A DNA stretch of 5,086 nt. Origin: CAZJBP01 sp964544115 (GTDB lineage: Bacteria > Verrucomicrobiota > Kiritimatiellia > UBA8416 > JADHWI01). Position 1 is the first letter of the stretch. Each line of letters begins with the position of its first letter. The stretch is taken from the NCBI GenBank assembly GCA_964544115.1, contig CAZJBP010000224.1:1-5086 (forward strand), given 5' to 3'. The position numbers were made by a program, and so were the translations under genes. The notes under the pieces were generated by a model. That model saw nothing but the letters and a program-made list of their open reading frames with translations. It was not told the origin of the DNA and ran no database searches. Positions 1 to 5,086 of this stretch are shown here, one piece after another.

Positions 1-748
1 CCATCATCGCCCGCGAGGCCAGCCCGAACACCGACAGAACGTCCTCTTCCGTGATCTTGCGCCCCTTGAACGAGATCAGCTGGTCCAGAGCGGACTCGGC
101 GTCCCGCAGGCCGCCCTCGGCGCCGCGGGCCACCGCCAGCAGCGCGTCATCGTCCACCGCCACCTTCTCTTCCTTCGCCACCAGTCGCAGGCGCTCCACG
201 ATCTGCGCCGTCGGAATGCGCCGCAGGTCGAACCGCTGGCACCGGGAAATGATGGTCGCGAGCACCTTGTCCGGCTCGGTCGTGGCGAAGATGAACTTCA
301 CGTGCGGCGGCGGCTCCTCCAGAGTCTTCAGCAGCGCGTTGAACGCCGCGGTGCTGAGCATGTGAACCTCGTCGATGATGTAGACGCGGTACTTGCCGCG
401 GGTGGGCATGAACTTGACGTTGTCCCGCAGGTCGCGCACCTGCTCCACGCCGTTGTTCGAGGCGCCGTCGATCTCCAGCACGTCCATGCTCGTGCCGTTG
501 GCGATCTCGCGGCACGAGTCGCAGGCATCGCAGGGATTGAGCCCGTCGCCCTTCTGGCAGTTGAGGGCCTTTGCGAAGATGCGGGCGATGGAGGTCTTGC
601 CGGTCCCCCGGGGCCCGACAAAGAGGTAGGCGTGCGCCAGGCGCTTGGCCTTCAGCGCGTTCTTCAGCGTCGCGACGACGTGCTCCTGGCCCACCACGTC
701 GTCGAACTGCTGCGGCCGCCACTTGCGGGCTAGAACCTGATACTCCAT
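1..748 (-). CDS. dnaX: DNA polymerase III subunit gamma/tau (clamp loader), N-terminal part, runs off left edge
   Basis: This is the ATPase motor subunit of the clamp-loader complex, which opens the beta sliding clamp and loads it onto primed DNA at the cytoplasmic replisome. My reading of the minus strand from ATG at 748 gives 249 codons with no stop before the window edge. Landmarks in order: the ARKWRP start typical of DnaX (7-12), Walker A GPRGTGKT (45-52), a zinc-binding cysteine set C64, C73, C76, C79, Walker B DEVH (126-129) followed by ML, LLKTLEEPP (139-147), sensor-1 region FATTE (154-158), the SRC arginine finger (168-170) and sensor-2 GGLRDAESALDQ (212-223). The start is supported by a GGGAAGG ribosome site six bases upstream. 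The missing C-terminal part would hold the oligomerisation domain and, in tau, the DnaB- and alpha-binding domains, so any internal frameshift or slippage site that makes gamma lies outside the window. It follows the kinase gene on the same strand. Identity is very secure. Confidence 0.97.
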   Translation of the reverse strand, partial: MEYQVLARKWRPQQFDDVVGQEHVVATLKNALKAKRLAHAYLFVGPRGTGKTSIARIFAKALNCQKGDGLNPCDACDSCREIANGTSMDVLEIDGASNNGVEQVRDLRDNVKFMPTRGKYRVYIIDEVHMLSTAAFNALLKTLEEPPPHVKFIFATTEPDKVLATIISRCQRFDLRRIPTAQIVERLRLVAKEEKVAVDDDALLAVARGAEGGLRDAESALDQLISFKGRKITEEDVLSVFGLASRAMM

Positions 749-754
749 CTCGCA

Positions 755-761
755 CCTTCCC
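755..761 (-). promoter_or_regulatory. Ribosome binding site of dnaX
   Basis: On the minus strand the sequence GGGAAGG ends six bases before the ATG at 748. It is a reasonable purine-rich Shine-Dalgarno match and supports that start codon, which also places the conserved DnaX N-terminus correctly. Confidence 0.6.
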
Positions 762-786
762 GGAGCCTCGCGGCGCCTGTCCGGAC

Positions 787-810
787 CGCCCTGTCGTCGC
801 CTTCAGGGCG
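787..810 (-). other. Stem-loop in the dnaX leader / kinase-dnaX spacer
   Basis: A perfect 7-bp inverted repeat, CGCCCTG (787-793) and CAGGGCG (804-810), encloses a 10-base loop. It lies 38 bases upstream of the dnaX start and about 110 bases after the kinase stop. No T-run follows on either strand, so it does not look like a classical intrinsic terminator. It could be an mRNA-stabilising intercistronic hairpin, a leader structure, or chance in GC-rich DNA. Confidence 0.3.
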
Positions 811-888
811 CCGATCCAGTGATGCAGCATCCTGACCGTTTTCGGCCCGCGGTTCAAGGTCAATGGACTCGCCGGCGGAAACGCAGGC

Positions 889-921
889 AACAGCCTACAG
901 CCTATCAACCCACGTCCTGCG
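889..921 (+). repeat. 33-bp direct repeat, copy 1 (two tandem CAGCCTA heptamers plus tail)
   Basis: The unit reads AA, then CAGCCTA twice (891-904), then TCAACC, then a less conserved tail ending in TCCTGCG. The first 22 bases are identical to the copy at 2230-2262 and the whole unit matches at 30 of 33 positions, in the same orientation. This copy ends one base before the stop codon of the kinase gene (922-924 on the minus strand). It has no visible internal dyad and encodes nothing obvious. A family of dispersed intergenic repeats is the simplest reading. Confidence 0.85.
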
Positions 922-2031
922 TCACCGGGCGGAGGCGAGCGCCCGGCGGATGGCCCGTTCGCGGCTCTCGATGCTTTCGCAGAGTCTGAACTGCACCAGG
1001 GCGCGGTTGAGGTTCTGCCCCTCGTAGCGGGTCTTGAAGTAGCGGTCCCCGGCTACGAAGTCGGCGAAGAAGCGCAGCCCGAGTTCGAAGGCCGTCAGGC
1101 GTATGCTGTCAAAGAGATAGCGCAGGTCCGATTCGGTCAGGAAGGCCTTCGCATGAACCATGTAGCCCCTCACGATCGCGTCGCACAGGTCCGTATCGAA
1201 CACGATGTCGGACAGCTCCAGACACTCCTCGCCCGCCAGGTTGCAGCAGGAGCGCATGCAGTCGCCGAAGTCATAGTGGATCAGCCCGGGCTTCACGGTG
1301 TCGAGATCGATGATGGACGTGCCCTTGCCGGTCTCTTCATCAATCATGATGTTGGCCACCTTGGGGTCGCCGTGCACCGGTCGCAGCACGAGATCGCCTC
1401 GGGATCGCGCATTCTCAAGCACGGAGGCCCAGGCCCGGCGCTCGGCGATAAACTGGGCGGCGTAGCGCGCCTCGGCCGACAACCGGCTACGCTTCTCGGC
1501 CGTCGGATCGCCCATCGACCGGTCATACGCGGCCAGATAGCCCGGCGTCTCGTGAAAACCGGGCAGCGTATCGGTCAGGCTGCCCACGGGGATATCGCTG
1601 ACCAGGCGCTGGAACTGCCCGAGGACCATGCCGGCCTCCTGAGCATGCTCCGGTCCCTGCACGGTGTCGTACGCCTTGGCCGACGCGATCAGGGAAATCG
1701 CCCGCCAGAACTCCCCGTCGGCATCGATGATGAAGTCCTCGCCCCCCTTGGTCGGAATGATGCGCGGCAGTTGCCAGATCCGGTCGGAGTCGGCGCTCTC
1801 CGCCTCGAGCCGCACATGCACGTGCTCCGTCACCACCCGCATGTTGTGCATCACATTCTCGGGCGACGTGAACACGCGGCGGTTGAGCCGCTGAAGGACG
1901 AACCTTTCTTCCGAAAAGGTCGTGCGGAAGACGGCCAGGTACGTGTCGTTAATGTTGCCGGAGCCGGTCGGAACCACCCGCACCATCCGCCCGGCCACAC
2001 CGAACTGGGACGCAATCTCCGCAGCCTTCAC
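922..2031 (-). CDS. Sugar kinase of the phosphotransferase (APH) fold, NahK-like N-acetylhexosamine 1-kinase
   Basis: The 369-residue product has the protein-kinase-like fold of the aminoglycoside phosphotransferase/choline kinase group. Visible motifs are a nucleotide-binding loop PTGSGNINDTYL (21-32), the catalytic loop HGDPKVAN (220-227, with D222 as likely catalytic base and N227 as metal ligand), IDLDT (241-245, metal-binding Asp) and YDFGD (253-257). The phrase IDLDTVKPGLIHYDFGD, the ETGK segment before it (233-236) and the C-terminal GLRFFADF.GD.YF.T.Y..NL pattern (318-341) closely resemble my memory of bifidobacterial NahK (about 359 residues). NahK uses ATP to make GlcNAc- or GalNAc-alpha-1-phosphate in the cytoplasm. 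The start is GTG at 2031. It aligns with the NahK N-terminus, but the upstream sequence is only G-rich, with no clear AGGAGG. The neighbouring divergent gene is a mutarotase, which fits sugar-1-phosphate formation. Family is secure; substrate is inferred, and another hexose or an unrelated alcohol is possible. Antibiotic resistance is unlikely. Confidence 0.85.
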   Translation of the reverse strand: MKAAEIASQFGVAGRMVRVVPTGSGNINDTYLAVFRTTFSEERFVLQRLNRRVFTSPENVMHNMRVVTEHVHVRLEAESADSDRIWQLPRIIPTKGGEDFIIDADGEFWRAISLIASAKAYDTVQGPEHAQEAGMVLGQFQRLVSDIPVGSLTDTLPGFHETPGYLAAYDRSMGDPTAEKRSRLSAEARYAAQFIAERRAWASVLENARSRGDLVLRPVHGDPKVANIMIDEETGKGTSIIDLDTVKPGLIHYDFGDCMRSCCNLAGEECLELSDIVFDTDLCDAIVRGYMVHAKAFLTESDLRYLFDSIRLTAFELGLRFFADFVAGDRYFKTRYEGQNLNRALVQFRLCESIESRERAIRRALASAR

Positions 2032-2106
2032 CCGTCACCCCCACCCCATTGGCCCGCAGCCCTGCCACCGGAGCAGAGCCCGCCCCGGCGTACAAACAGT
2101 GCGTGG

Positions 2107-2136
2107 ATAATACCCGAAACGCGGAGACGAGGCCAA
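2107..2136 (-). promoter_or_regulatory. Candidate sigma-70 promoter for the kinase gene
   Basis: On the minus strand a TTGGCC -35 element (2131-2136, four of six consensus bases) is followed after 18 bases by a TATTAT -10 element (2107-2112, five of six). Transcription would start near 2100, leaving a leader of about 70 bases before the GTG at 2031. It is the best promoter-like pair in the divergent intergenic region, which is otherwise GC-rich. It is a consensus match only. Confidence 0.4.
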
Positions 2137-2229
2137 TGCAAAGAGACCACGGCGTTCACTTTTCAGCCATAAGCCGACTCTTGCCCGCTGGGCCGGTCGT
2201 GCAGTAGCGTAAGGCTATCAGCACGGACT

Positions 2230-2262
2230 AACAGCCTACAGCCTATCAACCTCCATCCTGCG
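2230..2262 (+). repeat. 33-bp direct repeat, copy 2 (two tandem CAGCCTA heptamers plus tail)
   Basis: This is the same unit and orientation as the copy at 889-921: AA, two CAGCCTA heptamers (2232-2245), TCAACC, and a tail ending in TCCTGCG. The first 22 bases are identical and three mismatches fall in the tail. It lies 21 bases before the ATG of the epimerase gene, so it would be in that gene's 5' leader or its core promoter region. The two copies are 1341 bp apart and bracket the kinase gene together with its upstream region. Confidence 0.85.
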
Positions 2263-2283
2263 GGACGCTATTGGCATCCACCC

Positions 2284-3156
2284 ATGAATCAGACACTCGA
2301 GAATTCGCACCTGACGATCACCGTCAAACCGCGCGGCGCGGAACTGTGCAGCATCCGGAGCGCCGCCGGGACCGAATACATCTGGCAGGCCGATCCGGCC
2401 GTCTGGCCACGGCACGCGCCGGTGCTGTTCCCCATCGTCGGCCGGCTGGCCAATGATCGCTATTCGATCGATGGAAAGTCCTGGGAACTGAAGCAGCACG
2501 GCTTCGCGCGGGACATGGATTTTGAACTCGAGGAGAGGACCGCGAACTCGCTGCTGTACAGCCTGCTGCCCTCCGAGGCCACGCGGCGGCAGTACCCGTT
2601 CGAGTTCGTCCTGAGGATCCGATACGCGCTGGCCAAGAGCGGCCTCGAGATCGGCTACGAAGTGACCAACGCAGGAAGGACGGTCATGCCCTTTTCGATC
2701 GGTGCGCACCCTGGCTTCTCGCTGGCCCTCGAACCGGGCGACCGGATGGAAGACTACGACCTGCAGTTCGACAGGCCTGGGCCGATGGATACGCACCTCC
2801 TGAACGCGGACCATCTGGTTTCGGGAGAGACCGTGCGGGTGCTGGAGGCGGGATGCGACGCGATCTCCCTGCGCCGGGACCTGTTCGATCGCGACGCCCT
2901 GATCTTCCTGGGCGTAAGTTCGCACGCGGTCAGCCTGCGTTCCCGCCGGCACGGGCACGGCGTGGGGGTTGACTTCCCCGGGTTTCCCGACCTCGGCATC
3001 TGGTCCAAGCCCAGCGCGGCCTTCGTCTGCATAGAGCCCTGGCATGGCCATGCCGACCCGGCTCAGACGCCGGGATCGCTGATGGAAAAGCCCGGCATCA
3101 TCCGGCTGGCGCCGGGCCGGGCCTTCGCCTGCTCCTACCGGGTTACGGTTCTGTAG
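2284..3156 (+). CDS. Aldose 1-epimerase family protein (mutarotase-like)
   Basis: The 290-residue product has the beta-sandwich galactose mutarotase-like architecture and the usual length of the LacX/YeaD-type subgroup. Visible family landmarks are the N-terminal RGAELCSIRS (17-26), W35 and LFPIVGRL (48-55) with R54, HGFAR (72-76) with H72, GAHPGF (140-145) with H142, and EPWHGHAD (251-258) with E251. The conserved histidines and the glutamate are the residues family enzymes use for acid-base catalysis at the anomeric carbon. The expected role is interconversion of alpha and beta anomers of a free aldose or a hexose-6-phosphate in the cytoplasm; there is no signal peptide. ATG at 2284 is chosen because no earlier in-frame start fits and the family N-terminus begins here, but I see no convincing Shine-Dalgarno sequence. 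The gene is divergent from the NahK-like kinase, which suggests supply of the right anomer to that kinase. The exact sugar cannot be read from the sequence. Confidence 0.88.
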   Translation: MNQTLENSHLTITVKPRGAELCSIRSAAGTEYIWQADPAVWPRHAPVLFPIVGRLANDRYSIDGKSWELKQHGFARDMDFELEERTANSLLYSLLPSEATRRQYPFEFVLRIRYALAKSGLEIGYEVTNAGRTVMPFSIGAHPGFSLALEPGDRMEDYDLQFDRPGPMDTHLLNADHLVSGETVRVLEAGCDAISLRRDLFDRDALIFLGVSSHAVSLRSRRHGHGVGVDFPGFPDLGIWSKPSAAFVCIEPWHGHADPAQTPGSLMEKPGIIRLAPGRAFACSYRVTVL

Positions 3157-3180
3157 GCCCAAGGCCCGCGAGGACGGGAG

Positions 3181-3209
3181 ATGAGGCTCTTTTCCCCGCC
3201 GCGCCTCAC
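3181..3209. terminator. Weak hairpin in the convergent gap; possible terminator
   Basis: TGAGGC (3182-3187) pairs with GCCTCA (3203-3208) around a 15-base loop, in the 49-bp gap between the convergent epimerase and transporter genes. The right arm overlaps the transporter stop codon (3206-3208). On the minus strand an extra G-U pair extends it to seven. There is no T-run after the stem in either direction, so intrinsic termination is only a possibility suggested by its position. Confidence 0.22.
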
Positions 3210-4849
3210 TTGAACAGGACGGAGGCTTTCAGCACCGTATTCCACACCCCGTAGGCCAGTGGAATGCCCACCGCGGCCCACGCGAGGAAGATCAGGGCGG
3301 GGTGACTGGCGGAGCCGATGCCGGACCCGACCGTCGCGGAAGCGGCCCCGGCAGACGCGGCGCGGTCATGGGCCAGCTGCCGCTCCTTCGCGAGTTCCTC
3401 ATCCGTCATGAAATGCTTCGCGGCAACCGGCCGGACCAGCAGGTTGCAGAGGAATCCCGCGACCAGCAGGCTGGCGAGAATATACATGGTGACATCGTAG
3501 GCCTGCGCTTTCGGCACCCCTCTGGCGATCTGGTTCTCCCGGATGTAATTCACGAGGACCGGGCCGAGGACGCCGGCCGTCGCCCACGCCGTCAGCAGGC
3601 GGCCGTGGATGGCGCCAACCATCTGCGTGCCGAACATGTCCGCCAGGTAGGCCGGGATCGTCGCGAAGCCCCCCCCGTACATGGAAAGGATGATACAGGC
3701 GAAGCCGACGAACAGGGCGAGGGACCCGGCCTTGCCCATGGAAGGGATCGACGCATAGAGGATGACTCCGAGCACAAAGAAGACCGCATAGGTGGCCTTG
3801 CGGCCGATGTAGTCCGAGAGCGATGCCCAGACAAACCGGCCGCCGATGTTGAACAGCGAGAGCAGGCCGGTGAATCCGGCCGCGATCGCGGCAATCTGCC
3901 CTTTCTGGGCGGCGCTCAGATCGTTGAAGGCGAGATCCAGGCCAATGAGTTTGCCTCCGAAGACCTCCTGTAACAGCGGAGACGCCATACCGATGATGCC
4001 GATACCCGCCGACACGTTGAGGCAGAGCACGCCCCAGATCAGCCAGAACTGTGGCGTCTTCCAGGCCTTGTTCAAGTGCACATGCCGGGTGGTGATCATG
4101 GAGCTGCGCGCGGCCCCGGCCGGCGGCGTCCATCCGGCCGGCTTCCACCCGACAGGCGGCACCCGGTAGCCCAGGGCGCCGGCCATCATGAACACGAAAT
4201 AGATCGCCGCCAGAGCCAGAAAGGTTTCCCAGACGCCGACACTGCCGGGAGTGGCGAAGAACTTCATCAGGCGATCGGCCAGCGGCGCGCCGATCATGGC
4301 GCCGCCGCCGAAGCCCATGATCGCCATGCCGGTCGCCATGCCGCGCCGGTCCGGAAACCACTTGATCAGCGTGGAGACCGGCGAGATATAGCCCAGGCCC
4401 AGGCCAATGCCCCCGATAATGCCAGACCCGAGCCACAGCAGCCAGATCTGATGTACGTAAACGCCGAACGCGGAGATCACCAGCCCGCCGCACCAGCACA
4501 GCGCCGACACCACACCGGCCTTGCGCGGGCCCGCATGCTCGAGCCACCCTCCCCAAATCGCCGCCGAGGAACCCAGAAAGACGAAGAACAGCGTGTACAT
4601 CCAGCCCAGGGTCGAGATCTTCCAGTCGTACGCAGTCGTGAAGATCTGCGCCAGGAAGCCCAGGTCGGCCGGAGCCGCGACGGGGGCGTCAATCCCGAGG
4701 GTCTTCGATAGCGGCAGCCAGAAGACGGAGAACCCGTAGGCCATCCCGATACACAGATGAATGGCCAGGGCGGCCGGGGGCACCAACCATCGGTTGAAGG
4801 CCGGGCCGGCGATTGTGCGCTCCTTGGACAGAAACCCGGGATAAGCCAT
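3206..4849 (-). CDS. OFA-type (oxalate/formate antiporter-like) MFS transporter with fused C-terminal small-subunit-like helix
   Basis: An inner-membrane secondary transporter of 547 residues. I see twelve core hydrophobic segments (roughly 22-45, 80-100, 110-130, 134-158, 171-191, 208-228, 267-290, 318-337, 352-370, 376-398, 410-436, 452-472). OFA-family hallmarks are a long first periplasmic loop (about 46-78), LGWMYTLFFVFLGS (81-94), GLGYISP (151-157) followed by WFPDRRG (164-170) and a glycine-rich GFGGGAMIGAP (179-189), and in the second half YGGGFATIPAYLADMFG (391-407) followed by GAIHGR (412-417). A hydrophilic, Ala/Ser/Gly-rich linker (473-515) leads to a thirteenth segment (516-537) resembling the separate 'MFS transporter small subunit' found beside related transporters. 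ATG at 4849 is preferred over GTG at 4855 because AGGAGG lies nine bases upstream of the ATG but only three from the GTG. The likely substrate is a small carboxylate such as oxalate, formate or pyruvate, by family only. No frc/oxc oxalate genes are in the window, so substrate is open. Confidence 0.88.
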   Translation of the reverse strand: MAYPGFLSKERTIAGPAFNRWLVPPAALAIHLCIGMAYGFSVFWLPLSKTLGIDAPVAAPADLGFLAQIFTTAYDWKISTLGWMYTLFFVFLGSSAAIWGGWLEHAGPRKAGVVSALCWCGGLVISAFGVYVHQIWLLWLGSGIIGGIGLGLGYISPVSTLIKWFPDRRGMATGMAIMGFGGGAMIGAPLADRLMKFFATPGSVGVWETFLALAAIYFVFMMAGALGYRVPPVGWKPAGWTPPAGAARSSMITTRHVHLNKAWKTPQFWLIWGVLCLNVSAGIGIIGMASPLLQEVFGGKLIGLDLAFNDLSAAQKGQIAAIAAGFTGLLSLFNIGGRFVWASLSDYIGRKATYAVFFVLGVILYASIPSMGKAGSLALFVGFACIILSMYGGGFATIPAYLADMFGTQMVGAIHGRLLTAWATAGVLGPVLVNYIRENQIARGVPKAQAYDVTMYILASLLVAGFLCNLLVRPVAAKHFMTDEELAKERQLAHDRAASAGAASATVGSGIGSASHPALIFLAWAAVGIPLAYGVWNTVLKASVLFK

Positions 4850-4858
4850 CTTCACTAA

Positions 4859-4864
4859 CCTCCT
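4859..4864 (-). promoter_or_regulatory. Strong ribosome binding site that decides the transporter start
   Basis: A perfect AGGAGG on the minus strand ends nine bases before ATG 4849 and only three bases before the in-frame GTG at 4855. Normal spacing favours the ATG, removing two residues from the longest possible frame. It is the best Shine-Dalgarno match among the four protein genes. Confidence 0.75.
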
Positions 4865-5011
4865 CTTCGCACCGCAGTCGAGGCCCCGCGGAGCCGATCA
4901 TGCCTCTCCTCACCGGAACCCCGACCTAGCCGCGGCCGCGTCCCGGGACATGCATCCGCCGCAGGGGTTCACAGCCATACGAAAGGAGCGCGTTCAACAG
5001 GGTGTCCTGAG

Positions 5012-5086
<75 letters not shown>

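Noticed and set aside
829..857. Candidate dnaX promoter, TTGAAC (852-857) with CAGGAT (829-834) at 17-base spacing on the minus strand
   Set aside because: The -10 element matches only three of six consensus bases. An overlapping TTGACC a few bases upstream has no better partner.
147..908. Long minus-strand open frame across the dnaX region, and plus-strand frames over the same DNA
   Set aside because: It is out of frame with the clear DnaX reading, is rich in Arg/Ala/Gly low-complexity sequence and lacks any family motif. The true DnaX frame has no stop in the window and all AAA+ motifs.
749..921. Possible SRP (4.5S) RNA gene upstream of dnaX
   Set aside because: I looked for the conserved GGUCAGGUCCGGAAGG-type apical motif on the minus strand and did not find it; the GTCAGG at 833-838 is not followed by the rest.
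922..2031. Aminoglycoside resistance phosphotransferase
   Set aside because: The fold and catalytic loop are shared, but the IDLDT...YDFGD region and the C-terminal pattern match sugar 1-kinases much better, and the neighbour is a mutarotase.
1153..2172. 339-codon plus-strand open frame antisense to the kinase
   Set aside because: It is His/Arg/Pro-rich and motif-free, and mirrors the codon structure of the kinase gene. Long antisense frames are common in GC-rich DNA.
2181..2210. Candidate epimerase promoter, TTGCCC (2181-2186) with TAGCGT (2205-2210)
   Set aside because: The -10 element matches only three of six bases; too weak to list as a feature.
2236..3162. 308-codon minus-strand open frame antisense to the epimerase
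   Set aside because: It has no recognisable domain and composition typical of shadow frames, whereas the plus-strand frame carries all mutarotase landmarks.
3302..4711. Several plus- and minus-strand frames of 200-385 codons inside the transporter gene
   Set aside because: They are charged, Arg/Gly-rich shadows with no motifs. The transporter frame has clear membrane segments and OFA signatures.

Overview
This is a high-GC stretch of bacterial chromosome (roughly 60-65% G+C by eye) with four protein genes and one tRNA gene. It is dense and looks like ordinary housekeeping plus carbohydrate metabolism. I see no phage, transposase, integrase, CRISPR array or toxin-antitoxin genes. The taxon cannot be fixed from the window. 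The DnaX N-terminus and the short intergenic CAGCCTA-type repeats made me think of the PVC/Verrucomicrobiota-Kiritimatiellae or Hydrogenedentota region of the tree, but that is only an impression.

Layout from left to right. Positions 1-748 (minus) hold the first 249 codons of dnaX, the DNA polymerase III clamp-loader tau/gamma subunit; the gene runs off the left edge. Positions 749-921 are intergenic, with a 7-bp stem-loop and the first copy of a 33-bp direct repeat. Positions 922-2031 (minus) encode a sugar kinase of the phosphotransferase (APH-like) fold that resembles N-acetylhexosamine 1-kinase NahK. Positions 2032-2283 are a divergent intergenic region with a plausible sigma-70 promoter for the kinase and the second repeat copy. 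Positions 2284-3156 (plus) encode an aldose 1-epimerase family protein. A 49-bp convergent gap follows. Positions 3206-4849 (minus) encode an OFA-type (oxalate/formate antiporter-like) major facilitator transporter. It carries an extra C-terminal membrane helix that looks like the normally separate 'MFS transporter small subunit'. Positions 5012-5086 (minus) are tRNA-Arg(CCG) with an encoded CCA end, missing only its first two bases.

How the genes may work together: the kinase and the mutarotase are divergently transcribed neighbours and make biochemical sense as a pair. A mutarotase interconverts the alpha and beta forms of a free sugar, and NahK-type kinases phosphorylate the anomeric hydroxyl to give the alpha-1-phosphate. 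The transporter belongs to a family usually associated with small carboxylates, so a link to the sugar genes is not supported. The observations most worth checking are the direct repeat that brackets the kinase gene and the apparent transporter/small-subunit fusion. Nothing here amounts to a clear new multi-gene system.
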